NCBI GenBank assembly: GCA_037074765.1
Contig: JBAMDO010000195.1
Location: 40,559-104,558, forward strand
From: Mansonella perstans
Taxonomy: Eukaryota > Nematoda > Chromadorea > Rhabditida > Onchocercidae
Direction: 5' to 3'
DNA length: 64,000 nucleotides
Part shown: piece by piece, positions 11,701 through 25,334 of the stretch
How the letters are laid out: each line of letters starts with the position of its first letter
Position numbering within the stretch: position 1 is the stretch's first letter
The notes under the pieces: model-generated
What the model saw: only the letters and a program-made list of their open reading frames with translations
What the model was told of the DNA's origin: nothing
The model's database searches: none
Position numbers and translations under genes: made by a program

Positions 11701-14700
11701 TTTTATTTTTCATTGGAAAAAAAGGAAGAAAAATATACGGCATTTGTACAAATCTATTTTTCATTTAAATGATATTAAATTATTTTGAAATGGCATATTC
11801 ATTTAAGATAGGATATTTGAAATGATATTTGAAACCATCTTTTTGATTGTTAAAATGATATTAAGTAGCATTTAATGACACAAAATTTCTATTTTCCTGC
11901 TTTTCCCTACTTCTTCCTTCAATGCTTTCCCGCTTCTCCTCGCACCATTCCTTCTAATTCTTTCTGCCTTTATTTCGTGATTGACCAAAATTTACCAAAT
12001 ACATTGGGTTAAAAATTTTCTATTCAAAATAAAATACTTTAATTTTATAACAATGATCTACATCCTCTTACTTCTAAATGACTGCATATTATTAAGGGTA
12101 AATTTTTCATTATCAAGGTAAATTTTTTCATAAAAAAAAAACGAAATAAACAAAATTACTTTAAACGTCACCATTTTATTTCATACTGACGATTTAGAAT
12201 ATTTTCTTTAAAATAATTTTTGTGAACGAAAAAAAGAAAATTTCTAATAAAACAAATCCTTGTTAGAAAATTCAGCAAAGGAAGTACTTTTAACAAATGC
12301 ACTGTTTAGGAAATCCTCAATCATTTTCTTCCGATTTTTCGATTTTTACAAGTGTTATGGATGTAAACGGATATTCAGGAATGTTTTCATTTTTCTCGTC
12401 TACAAATTTTTATTCCTTTGAAATTTATCTTCAAAATAACAGAAAAGAAGAAAAGAAAGGGGGGAAAAGTAACTATTATTAACTATTTGTAATAAAGTAA
12501 TATGCAAAAAGAATAGGAATATAGAAGAGAGAATTGAAGGTTGAACTAATTATAGTAATAAACATATAAATAAACAAACAAATGTAAATAAATTAGCAAA
12601 CAAAAAAATGTACAAGCTCATGCATTTCTTAAAATAGAAAAAAGAACAAAAAAAAAGGCTCTGATGTGTAGTAATTTCTTTAATAATTAAATTTAATTAA
12701 ATTGAATAATTATATGAGAAACTAAGCATCACAAGCTATTATTTCGATATTTAATTTCATTGGAGACTGACATACATTTCACATTCATGTTCTAAAGTTA
12801 TTTCATTTTCGTAATTTCAATTTTATTCATACAACAAAAATATTTTTGAATTCTGCACCAAAAAAGTCACTTTCAACACTGTCAATCATATCCGTTATGT
12901 TATGTTAATGACTCATATTGTACCGATGACTTTTATGATGATATAACTACGTCTAAATCAAAATGATGCAATCATTTTAAAATTTACACATTTTTCATTG
13001 GTAAAAATATCATTCCTCCTAAATAAAATAAAAAAATGAACTTACGGTTTGATAAAAATGAAAATAATCAGCCTACCAAATATAAAAGAAATAAAATTGA
13101 TTGAAACAATCTTAATCGGATAAAAATGAACGATTATCAGAATTATCGCGATATTTTATAGTTTTATTTGCATTTTAATTTAATACTGTTTGTTAATATT
13201 TATAAATTAGTAATGATTTATCAATATTTTTTATTCACTAACAGTTTATTAATATTTCTTAATAAAAGTATCCAATGAGTTTATGATTTGATATGAATGA
13301 AAATAATCAGCAGTTCAATATATTTGTCTGCCCGCAACTTTTTGCTTAAACTAAATGGTAACCGAACTGAGATAAGTTTATTTAATAAAATTTTATTTCT
13401 TTCCGGCAATTATTTGAATATCTCTTTTAGTCATTTCTTACCGGAATAACCTTGATCTGGATTGATGTATATAATGATTTCTATGATTTGTATTTGTTTA
13501 AAAACAATATCAATATTTACTGCTATTTCCTTTTTCCTTTTTAATTTCTACTAAATATCTTTTTTAACATATAATTTGTTGTCATGCGTTTAATTTGTAT
13601 ATTGATGCTTTAAAATGTATTTCTAATTAATTTCGAAGTTTTTTCTTTTTTGAACTGTAATAAATTGTTTTTTTTTGCACGAATTTTAAATTATGCTTTA
13701 TTAAACTTAAACTGATAACAAATGCTTAAACAAATCCACTTAAAATCATATTTGTTCTTCTTTTGGTCCTATATTTCAGAACTTCTTACAAAATCGAACT
13801 TTTTCAGTTAAAAATTAAATCAGTTTGTATGCAAATAATGATGACCTATCAGAAAAAAAAACAAAACTTTGTGGTAATTTTTCAAATCTATTTCATTAGT
13901 AAGAAAAAAAAACGGAGATTGGTCATATATCAAAGATTCCATCGGCAAACAAATAACGGAAATTAATTTTCATTTGTAGTTAAGATTAAGTGTTACATTG
14001 TACTAATATGCTGTCAAAACATTAATTAAATATATCATTAATTAAAATTCATCGTTAATCGTTTTCCTTATTTTTTTCAATTTCAGTTTAATTTAACACT
14101 TACATTTATTTTTATTAATTGAAAATGCTTTTTTTTTTTGCTAAAATATTAAAGTGAGAAAAAATTAAAAGCTTCTCAAATTTAGATCTTTTTTTTATTA
14201 AAATAATGCAGTAATATCATTCATATAGTATTTTACTGTTGATTTAAGTGAACATTTATGTTGCTACTGATAAGCTATTACGATGATGCTTGCCTTTATC
14301 ACTAATATATATATATATATAAGGAAAGAGAATTGATGCATCTCACAATGTCTTAAAATTATTTCATATCTGATACGGTGGTTTATAAAAAACGGTTTAT
14401 TTACATTTTTCCTTTTTTTTTTTGAATGATTATCGAATGTGATTTAGAATGAAAAATGTGACAAACTAATAGCGATAAGAAGAGAAAATTGAAGAAATTT
14501 GTAATTTCATATATGGCCTGAATTGTTTCTTCCATTATTTTTCCTTTTCTTCCGCTCTTTTTCATTCCTCTCTTTTCCAATCATCCTTTTCTTTTCCATT
14601 CATTTTTCGTTTTCTTCATTGCTTCATTCTTTTCTAAGCCTTTCTAAGTTTGCTATCCAAACAATAATTTACGTTCAAAAAGTAAAAAAAAAATTCCACA

Positions 14701-17700
14701 CAGCTCTTACTTTTTCAATTTGAAATATAGAACTTATCGGTAACAATTCTGCCTCATTCTATAGTTTTTATCGTTTTTCTCTCATAGTTAGCACTACTAC
14801 TACAAATTTTTCCTCATTTACCTTTTTCTCTCTCTCTTTCTTTTCGTCGCTTTCATTTCCTTTTCTACCTTTCCTTCTCTTTTTTCAACCTAATTTAATA
14901 ATTCATAAGCTTTTAAGAAAGCTTTTGAAAATTCATTAAAATACTGCAAAATGTTAAAGCTATTTATAATAATTTAATTAGAAATTAAAAAAAATTTTTT
15001 TTTTTTTTTTGATTATATATAATCATTAATTATTGTACTAAATGAATAGATTTATTAATTTTTATGTATAATTTTTAAGGAAGGAAATGAAAACAACTTA
15101 TGAATTATGAAATTGAAAAAATAATTATGCATATGGTAATTATGGGACAATTTCGAATCGTGGAATAATAAAACCATTGATAAGGTGACATTTGTCAAAT
15201 TTTACTTTAGCTTTGTTTATTTAACTGATTGTGTGCGCAATATTATTTATTAATCATTAGCGAAATATTGGAATTAACAAAAAAAACTAATTTTAATAAG
15301 AATAGTGAAATTTCAAAACTTGAATATTGTTACGTTTTAAACTGCCAGTTATTTAAAACGTTTTTTCAAATTTTCGATCGATTTCTAATCTTTAAAATGA
15401 AGCTTAACGGAAAAAAATAAGCTTAATAGTTTTATTATGAATTAGTAAAATAGAACTAGTGAAATGAATGAAAAATTTTTAAAGTGAAAAAATTGCGAGT
15501 TTCCTAAAAGAAAAATGACAAGAAGAAGTTGGTAAAGCACCAGTGATAGGGTAACTTATCAGGAAAGTTTTATTAATTATCGTTTAATTTTACTTTCAGT
15601 GTTGCTTCAAAATTTTGTTACTAGCCATTTTCTCATTGAAAGGCCATCTCTCAGAAGATGTCCTCACATCTGCAGAAAGTTCCAACAATTTTCGAATTTC
15701 CACCTTTTTATTTGATCTCAGAAAATGTCCTCACATCTATAAAAAGTTCCACAATTTTCAAATTTCCTTTTTAAATCTCTTAAACATTCATTCTCAATTC
15801 ATTGAAATAATTTCACTTTCTTTTTTTTGGTTAGAAAAATTTTTCAATACAGTTTACCAGTGTTTGTTATAAGTTCATATAAGCTTATACTTTAAATTCA
15901 TTTCCATTTTTTTTCATTAGTCATATATTATGCTTACGTTTTCTTTGCCATATTTTTCTATATTTTGTTTTATTTTGAGCGAGAAGAAGAAAGAGAGGGA
16001 AAAGAGAAAAAAAGATAAAAATAGTCACTAATTTGATCAATCATTTCGTTAATCGTTATCTTACTGTTTTTTCATTATCATTATCTTTGCAAATATTCAT
16101 AACATGCATCAAAGACAAAAAACTCGATAAAAAAATTGATATTTAAAAAAAAAAACTCTTCCCAGAGTTTCCAAAATGAAGTTTAAATTTCTTATAAGAA
16201 TCTAGTGCCAAGAATTGTTTATTGAAGAGAGGAGAATTATCTAAAAAATGATGAAAAGAATCATCGATCAGTATAAAATTGATCTTATAATCGATTATAC
16301 ACATATACACAGGTGGCAAATTGTGATAAGACATTTTTGTTGCTGAGCAAGCCATAAAATATTTGACAAATAGTGAAATAAATAAACCAACTTTTTTGTC
16401 ATAATGAACTTTTTAAGCATTGCTAATAAGAATAACTTTCATTAATCAATGATTGTTTTAGAAAATATTTTAGTAAATAAACACTCATTTCGTTATGAAA
16501 TTTAAATTTTATCAACGCAAAAATTTACAGTTTTGAAATATTCCATAATACTTTTTACTGCAAAATTCCCTGCAAGATTCCAAACAGAACTGTTCCAAAT
16601 AATTTAATCGTTTATCGAATTTGAGATATTTGTATAAAATTTCTAATATTCAACCTAAATAATACTTGAATAAAAAATTTCAGAAACTTTCATTTAGATT
16701 TAGCTGCTATTTTTTATTGCGACTTGAAATTTGATCATTTTCTTGTTATTTCAAGAATTTTTGCTATTTTATCTAATTGCATTAGTTGCATTTGATATCT
16801 CATTTTATATCGTTGTTTTTTGGCTTTTTTTTTCTAATTTTATTTGTTCATTCGTTGCTTTGTGGAAAATAAAAATTAAAATGAGGAATTTAACCTGCTC
16901 TATAATAGTATTATTAGACATTTGATCACTTATCTGATATTTTGGAAAAAAATCTGGTTATCAAGATCATTTTAATCGTCCAGTCTTTGGTTCATTCATC
17001 TCGAATTTATTGAAGCGTTGGCAGAATGCATCAAGTCATAACAGTCATTTCATATTATCATTCATTTTCTACAACCTTTCAATTCATGATTTACATATTT
17101 AAAATTAAAATTTTGCTTTGAATGTGTTGAATTAAAAATTAAAATTCAGATGATAAATTAAACAATGAATTAATTAAAGAAATTCATCATTAATCAACAT
17201 GTATATCGATTTGTTATTTGTAGTAACAAATGCAATAACGACGGATTATTCAGTTGTAGTTATATGTAGTAGTAGTAGTAGTAGTTGTAGTGGTAGTTGT
17301 GGATGAATTAAGTGATTCGTTAATAATGCATTTGTTAAATAATTATAGTTACATGTGTACTAATATTTGTGACAAGTAAAATTATTATTGCCAAGTTATT
17401 AATTAGATGAATTTTAATGTTTAAAAGATAAAAAGTAGTTGCGGTTGTCTAACACTCGTTTTCTCTTTCAATTATGCACAATATACCTGTTTGTTGTTTG
17501 ATGAACACACACACACACACACACACACCTTAAACACTATATGAACATGAAATGAATTGTATTCATGACGTGAAACTTTGGATAAAATATTCAATTAATA
17601 ATTCCATTGAAATTTTTTACTTTCTTCCTTTCTTTTTCTTTTATGCACATACAAGGTTAATTTAGCAACGTTTAATATTTCACACTTTTTTTTTTTTTGG

Positions 17701-18959
17701 ATGATATTGATAGCAATTTTTAATTCTAGAAAGTATCACTTCAAACAAATAAATGTAATGAGTATGCTAGATTATGATACTGATAATTAGTCATTAGTCA
17801 TCCATTGCATTTATGTCCTTACTGTTTGTTGAATATTGCTAATGATAAATAGCGCTATTATTTCCCTATTTGATACGTTATCTTTTCGCTCATTATGTTT
17901 CATTTTGCCATAACTTATTTATTAGCTACAAATATTTTTATAATAAAGTTATAATATTCTAAATTATCGTAATTCATAATTTTACTTCTTTTACAAACTA
18001 TTTATTAACACTTACAATATTCATTCGTTTTGTTAAGGAAAATCTCAAGTTTTTTTTTTTTTTAAATGTCTTTCTGGGATGGTATTTGACTTAAATTTTC
18101 TTGACCTGTCTTAATTCAATCAATGAGTTTTAATTTTGAAGTTATCATTATTCTTTCATTTAACTAAAACTTGAAAATTTTATTAATTAAAATGATTAAC
18201 AAATGGAATATTTTTAAATGAAATGAAAAATTGTTCAAAGTTTCTATTATCCTGAAAATACTAATCATTTCGTCTTCATATAAAACATCGATTAAATGAG
18301 GAAATGAATTTTATCTTAATTCATTTTTCGTAATCATATTAAAATGCAAACTAGAATAATTTCATTTCAATTTGAAAATTATATACTTTAGTAACATGAC
18401 TAATCATTTACTAAATTGGAATGGAATAGTTTGGTTCTAAAGTTCCAAAATTATGTTTTTTCTAATGTTATGTAGAATTAATTCATTTTTTCATTAAAAA
18501 ATTTTCCTGACTTAAAATAGCATTATAAATTAATTCTTTTTAAAACCCTTTTTAAAATTTTTTTATAAACCTTTTTAAAACCTTCTCTTGAACATAGAAT
18601 CTTGAATTCGAATATGAACCATATTGTGTATGCTATGAGAGTAACTTTATTCATACAGTAGCAATAATAATTATAGTAAAATAGCCAGTAATTCAAGTTC
18701 TGTTTATTAATATCACAAAATATTTTGCTACTGAAAAGATGATTATTGTTACGCCATCATATCGAAAATTATTTATGAATGTATTTGGAGGAAAAAAAGA
18801 AATGCTGATTAATTTATAAAAGTTTTATTTGGTTTTGTGCTGTTCTTTTTGCCAAAGTATTCAAACTATATTTTAGTTAAATTTTCAAAAATACTAAATT
18901 TATTTATTGAAATTTCTCAAAATTTTGATAATTTGTACGATCTTTGAATAATCTCATCG
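8701..18959. other. Long gene-poor AT-rich stretch
   Basis: I found no exon chain with consistent splice signals here. The segment 8,900-9,800 is slightly less AT-rich and shares words with the adjacent degenerate repeat ('ggattcaaattgct' occurs near 9,296 and 9,738), so it may be decayed transposon. Simple tracts include poly-A near 10,405 and 10,530, a TA tract near 14,307, poly-T near 14,997, a GTA tract near 17,266 and a CA tract near 17,507. An open frame of 71 codons at 9,582-9,797 is discussed under rejected items. Confidence 0.5.
17507..17529. repeat. (CA)n microsatellite
   Basis: A short pure CA dinucleotide run of about 11 units in otherwise featureless sequence. Confidence 0.9.
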
Positions 18960-19149
18960 CAGATACCTATTTACCGAAGTGTACGAGGAAGAAGTGATTC
19001 GATTTCCCAAAGAATGTGATAAATTCAACAGCGAATCACCAGTGATCCATCAGGGGAGTCAGTTAGGTTAACCCAGATTGAACAATTGGTGTTATGAGTT
19101 CGGTTAGATGTGAGAGATCAAATAACAACATTATCAGGAGATTTCGGTG

Positions 19150-19390
19150 GTAGTGATAACTATTTTCAAGCTGAGTGACCCGATGATATTTCATCAGGTT
19201 GAGTCAGGATAACTATGATTAGATGATCCAAATAGAACTGATGGATGCTCCAAACTGAATGGCCTGATGATACTAGTGGGTACTTCAAAACTGAATGATG
19301 TGATAGTACTAATGTATGTCTCAAGCTGAATGACCAGTGGTGCTGGTGAATATTCCAAGCTCAATAACCTGATAGTACTCATGAATGTTT
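19150..19390. repeat. Minisatellite, unit about 37 bp
   Basis: About six degenerate units follow the pattern 'caagctgaatgacctgatag' then 'tactaatgaatgt'. Units are recognisable near 19,168, 19,250, 19,288, 19,322 and 19,358. Indels between units shift the frame, so it is not an obvious coding repeat. The block from about 18,960 to 19,390 is noticeably less AT-rich than its surroundings. Confidence 0.7.
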
Positions 19391-22300
19391 TATTATTTAG
19401 ATTTTTATGCTCAGAAGGGTTCTCCATCAAGAGATCATTGAAGATTTTTTTCCTCCATTTAATTTACTTTTCTCATATTTCTGATAGAAAGATCAATAAT
19501 TACCAGTATCAGATCATCTTGAAGTCTTTGAATGTAGCTGAAAAGTTATCAATCAATTTTTAGCATTGTTTCAATTTAATTCTCTTTTCTCTCATTGTGG
19601 TATAGTTTAGATAAATGATATATAAAAAATATTAATCATCATTAATAATGAATATAAATTTTCAATGCATACCTTCCTTTCCTTACCTTCTCTTTCTTTC
19701 TTTCATTCTTCCTCTTTCCCTTTTCATTTCAGGAAAAGAAAAGAAAAAGTGGGAGATGAAGAAGATGTGTCATGTTCGGATTCGATAAAATGACCTCCAA
19801 AAACGGAAATGCATTACCTTTCCTAAGGACAACTATTGTCACTTTATGTGTCATTCATCCAATGTTTTTTTTCCGTTTCATTTTTTTAAAAGGAAATTTC
19901 ACTTTTTTCATCTCTATTCTTTAAAAAATTTCACTGAAAAAATAATAAAATAAATACATACAAAAAAAAAAAAGAAAATTTTATAAAAATAATTTGAATG
20001 GAGTAAAAATGCAAATATTATTTGATGAAAAGAAATTTTCATTTTTATCAAATAATTTCATAATCCCACTAAAACATTTTTTTTTTTTTTTTGTAATTAA
20101 AATTTTCGTAAAAGAATTTTTTAAATTTTATAAATTGGGAAAAAAAAAAGATAAAACGAAGTGCTATCAAATAAAACTGGTTAACATTGTAAAACTGCGC
20201 CGATACGAAGCAATGCGAGCATATTGCACATCGATCGTTGCGCAACTTATTGTTGCATTACTGAACAATTTAGTAGTGCAAGCACTTATCGAATAATCTG
20301 TTTTTCACCCACTTTTTTTTCTTTTTTTCTCTCCCTTTCTCTTTGCTTGTTTTTCTCTCTTTAACTTATCATAAAATAATTTTGAGCCAATTCTCATTCG
20401 TAATGAAAATATCAGTTAAATTATTAATTAATATCTAATACTTAGTCAATAGAAATGAGATCCCGTAATCAATAATTTCATTTTTTTGAATCAAATAAAA
20501 TGGAATGCAAAATTCGAAATTTATGAATTTTATATACTGTGCATGATTTCAGAAGACTATAATAATTTGAAATTGGTAAATTAAGTTAAATGAAATGTCT
20601 TATTTTGTTTTTGATAAATTCTACGTTATTTTTAGAAAGTTGAAAACTTGAATGATTGATTTTATTTGTCCCATTGAAAAGTAGGACAATGATGAAGTCG
20701 ATGCAGTAAATTGTTCAGCGTTTTTTTTCACCTTTCCTAGTACAATATTTCAATGCAAAAAAATATTTTTTTCAAAAATAAAAAGCATATGCAGAAAACA
20801 ATGACATATAATCAATTTCGCTAATATTATAAATCTTTGTATTTTCATCATGAATCAAAGGTTGAAGAAAAATTTCAGAATTCAAAACAGAAAATTTTCA
20901 TTTTTTTTCGGAAACATTCTGTTTGCAAGCATTAAAATGAATTTAAGTGGAATTAAATATTTTATAACATTTGTTCAGTATTTTTCTTCATGTTTCTATT
21001 TTGTAAAAATACCGGAATAATCACATTAATATTTGCCTGTTGTTGAAAAGCCTTTCAATAGTATGGTAACAAAAAGTTGCAAAATTTCCTATTCTTAAAA
21101 ACATATTTGTCATGAAGATAGTTTGCTTTTAATTTATATTTTTATTCATCATTTGTCTGTGGTAAATTGATTACAAACAAGCTATTATTATTTATTTAGG
21201 TATAAAATTATTTCAAACAAAATAGTTCATGGATTTTATTGCAAGCATTTTAATCATTTTTATTTGTAAAATGCAGCAAAAAAAATCCGTTTTCATGCAC
21301 CTTGCTTTTGCACCTTGCACCATGTTGTTTGCATTTTTTTACGCAATGTTTATAGAAATTAGTATAATGAAATTTGAAATGAAATACAATACATTCGAAA
21401 ATTCTATTTAGTGATTATATCTAGGTCCGATTAATGTTAACAATTCAATTCGATTTGGTCATTGATACATTAAATTAAATGTCGAATTCCTTTTGTACCT
21501 GCTACAACATCTTTTGTTGATTTTGCATTGAATTCGTATTTGAATATATTATTTTTTTTCCTTCGCTTCGTTAAGTTTCATTGGTTGTTTGCCTTAAATT
21601 AGTAATCGTTTATTTTTACATATCATATCATTCGAAATTTTCTGCAACAATAATCATTTGCTATATCAATAGCAATTTGGTTTTCCTATTATATGATTCA
21701 AAATTTTCTACTGCAATAATAATTTCCTATTAATTCTACAAAATCCCAAATTTCCTACGGCAATAATCATTTCCTGTAATAATAGCCATTTGATTTTCTT
21801 ATATATTACCGGAAATTTTTACGCAACAGTAATCATTTTCTACAACAGAATTACTGCTACTCCTACAAAATTCTAAATTTCCTATGACAATTTCCATTTT
21901 CGATAACAATAGCCATTTGATTTTCGTTCATCCGAAATTTCCATATATAATTCTTAAAAAATGTTACAGTTAATTATGTACTAATTTTCATATATCAAAG
22001 CCATTTTGTATATTAAATCAATCCTATTCGGTAAATAAACTTTAGAATTATTGAAATTTGGAATAGTTTAAACTTTACCAAATATATTGAAAAAAGAAAA
22101 AAGAATAATTAAACATAATTAGGAAAGAGGAAGGGAAAAAATGAAGGAACAATTAATCACAATTAAAAATGAATGGATTTGTTTAAAGACATTTCATAGA
22201 AATTAATTTCCTTCTTTTCACTTTCAAATTTTTTTTTAGCAATGCACTTTTTCTTTGAAATATCCAGAGAATTTGCTTATCGTATTAAGTGGTTGAAATT

Positions 22301-23360
22301 ATTAAGTTTCAGTAGGTAAAATTTTCATAAAATTATTTTTTCTCTTCGTATACTGATTTGTTTTATAATTTTTTTAAGCAATGCACTCTTTTTAAAAAGG
22401 GAGGAGAAATTTTATTTGTTAAAGCATAAATTTTTAATTCTTTTTATCACATTTGTACTTTTTAAAATTCAAAAAAAGCGATATTTCTAATAACAATTCA
22501 ACAAATACTAGTGCGATATATTAGCTGTTTTCAAGGTTTCATACAATCTTTAAAAATATTGAAAAAATTATAAAAAATAGAAATATCTGTCGATTAAATT
22601 TTTAAATACTTAATATTTATTTTTTGATAAAATATGTTTAATATTTGGATTTCATCATCTAATATCATGCCTTTTTATCAGTTATTTTCATACATATTTT
22701 ATTCAATGAATCATTGACAAGTTTTTGCTTTTTTGCATAGATAATTATAAGATAATAATAGGGCAATAAGACAACATATAGTGATTGGTAATTTAGAAGA
22801 ATTTTGTTGAATGAATAAAAACCATTCAATAAAAACATTTGCTCACTATATTTCTTATAATATAATATGACATAAATAGTTTTAAAATTTTTTTTAGATA
22901 AAAAAAGAAAAAAAAAGATTAAAGTCTTAACGGTATCAAAAAATTTAATGTAAAAGAAAAAAAAAGGTTTAATGCCTATTGCGCACTGCTACTCTTTTCA
23001 TTCTGTAATTCTAACATTTTAATTCACTTTTTTTTCATTCACAGCTTATATAAATTCTCATTTTACTTTTTCTTTTCTTTCCAGTAATTCATTTTTATTT
23101 TATTACCGTTTCAAGAACGGAAAAAGAAATTCCATTTGTTATACAAATCATTGTTATACAGTGATTTAGGATGTTTATAAAAATCATCCGTTGAATAGTA
23201 TTCTTTAAATGCTATGTAAATAATAATGGATTTGTTATTTTGTTGAAATTTCTCGAAAATTTTGATTAATTTTATCCTATGATAATGCTTACATTTACCA
23301 ACACAATCGTTTTTCGTTTTTTTCATATCAAACTTTTTTTGCTTCAAAAGAAATTTAATT
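19391..23360. other. Gene-poor AT-rich stretch
   Basis: No gene is recognised. Notable only for a patch at 21,600-21,960 where short motifs such as 'caataatcatttcct' and 'aatagccatttgattttc' recur several times at irregular spacing, suggesting an old degenerate repeat. Confidence 0.5.
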
Positions 23361-23404
23361 TTGCAAAATAAGTTTCAGTTTTTTAGAAAATTATCAACCA
23401 GCTT

Positions 23405-23772
23405 TCATTATTTATTCGTTCACTCATTCATTCATTTCATTCATTCCATTCATTCATTCATTCCATTCACTCATTCATTCATTTCATTCATTTCATTCAT
23501 TCATTCATTCCATTCATTCATTCATTCATTCCATTCATTTCATTCATTCATTCATTCATTCATTTCATTCATTCATTCATTCATTCATTTCATTCATTCA
23601 TTCATTCATTCATTCATTCATTCATTTCATTCATTCATTTCATTCATTTCATTCATTTCATTCATTCATTCATTCATTTCATTCATTTCATTCATTCATT
23701 CATTCATTCATTCATTCATTTCATTCATTTCATTCATTTCATTCATTCATTCATTCATTCATTCATTCATTC
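23405..23772. repeat. TTCA / TTTCA mixed-period satellite
   Basis: About 370 bp of tetranucleotide TTCA interspersed with pentanucleotide TTTCA steps. The mixture keeps one frame open as a Ser/Phe/Ile/His-rich 198-codon frame (FIHSFI-type repeats) from 23,361 to 23,957, which has no other protein character. Confidence 0.95.
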
Positions 23773-24327
23773 ACCCGAATGTTTCTTATGCCACTGATCT
23801 AAGATTATTTACAGGACAACAATTATCCTTGTTTCCCGCTCCTAATGCATTGCGTCTTTCGCTTTTTCTCTGCTTCCTCTTCCTATCTTATTTTCTTTCT
23901 CACTCCAATATTTCCCTTCATTATTCGATTCTCTTTCATTTATCAGAAATTTTTTAAATTCTCTTTTCAATTTTTACATTTCATAAAAAAAAAAAAAAAA
24001 AAAAATGATGATTTTATGATTATCATATTCACGTTAATTCTTTCATACTTTTCTCTTATCATTCACGCTACTATAATTCCACGTACGATAACGCTTACAT
24101 TCACGTTTAAAATTTTGTATATTCGATAGGTATAAGTTTAACAAAAGAAAAATTTCTGAAACGAACTTATATCTATGAGAGAATGAAAGAAAATTGAATA
24201 AATGATGGATATTATAATGAAATAAGTGCACAGACACATACATCGATATGATAAAGGTAGACAGACATGCAGACGTACAGACATAATTTAAGGAAACAAT
24301 TTATTTTTACGTTTAATTTAAGCAATG

Positions 24328-24361
<34 letters not shown>

Positions 24362-25262
24362 ACTTTTCAATTATGTTTTAACATTATCACTAAAGATTTT
24401 TGTTATTTGATTATTCATTGAGTGAAATTAAAATGTATCAATCATTTTTCAATTAACTTAAATGTACGTATGTTAAGTGAAAAAATTGTATACATAACTT
24501 TATCTATTTTGTATTAATTACTTTTAATTCATTTCTTATTTCATTTAATTCGCATATTAGCTTATCAAAACGTATATGTTTGCATTGATTCAATTTATTC
24601 TTTCAAATTTGAGCTTTATTGACTTATTCACTATAATACCTTCCTACCCAGCTCTTTTCTATCTCTACATCAATTTGTTGATTTGAACTGAATTATTCTA
24701 TTCTTGCAAAAAAAAAAGAAAAAATTTCCGTTCAGTATTGATTCCAAGAATTGTCTCTACGAGGTTATACTTGTAAAATCTATGTCTGTTATGACCTCGT
24801 TCTACAGGTCAATGATGATATTTTTATCTAATGGTATTTCTGTTTTTTTTTTTTTTTTTTTTCGCCTTCCCAACCTTTTACATTCTGTGAGTTGTGAATT
24901 AGCGACAAGGTCAACTTCTTTCCATCACTAATAGAAGGATTTCCATTTTCTAATTGTTAATTTGCATCCTTTAGTTTTCTTCATTCTTTTCCTTTTTTTA
25001 TGTTTAGCAAATATATATTGAATCGATTTATTGAAATATTTATTCATTATTGTTCACAAATTTGTTTTTGTTGTGTAAAAATGAACCCAAAAAAGAGTAA
25101 AATTAGTCGAATTTTTATATCATTCAGCTTTTTGAAATACAATAATCTTTATTCAATTATTAAAATATTTGATAGAAAAGAGGGAAAATGACCTTTAAAG
25201 AGTTGATGTAAGTAATTTATAGCGTGTGAGTTACTTAATATTTACAAAAATTATTAGCTAAC
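23773..25262. other. AT-rich 5' flank of the RIPOR gene
   Basis: Contains poly-A near 23,986, a T run at about 24,332-24,359 and another T run near 24,845. No exon is recognised. An acceptor-like 'gctaacag' ends near 25,263, 72 nt before the ATG of the next gene, and could be a cis or trans splice acceptor. Confidence 0.45.
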
Positions 25263-25334
25263 AGATATACTTTAGCTCCTAACAAACATTTCATTAACGG
25301 GTTCAATTAACTGAATTACTTTCGGCAAAATTTA

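Noticed and set aside
23361..23957. 198-codon Ser/Phe/Ile/His-rich frame
   Set aside because: It is almost wholly the TTCA/TTTCA satellite.
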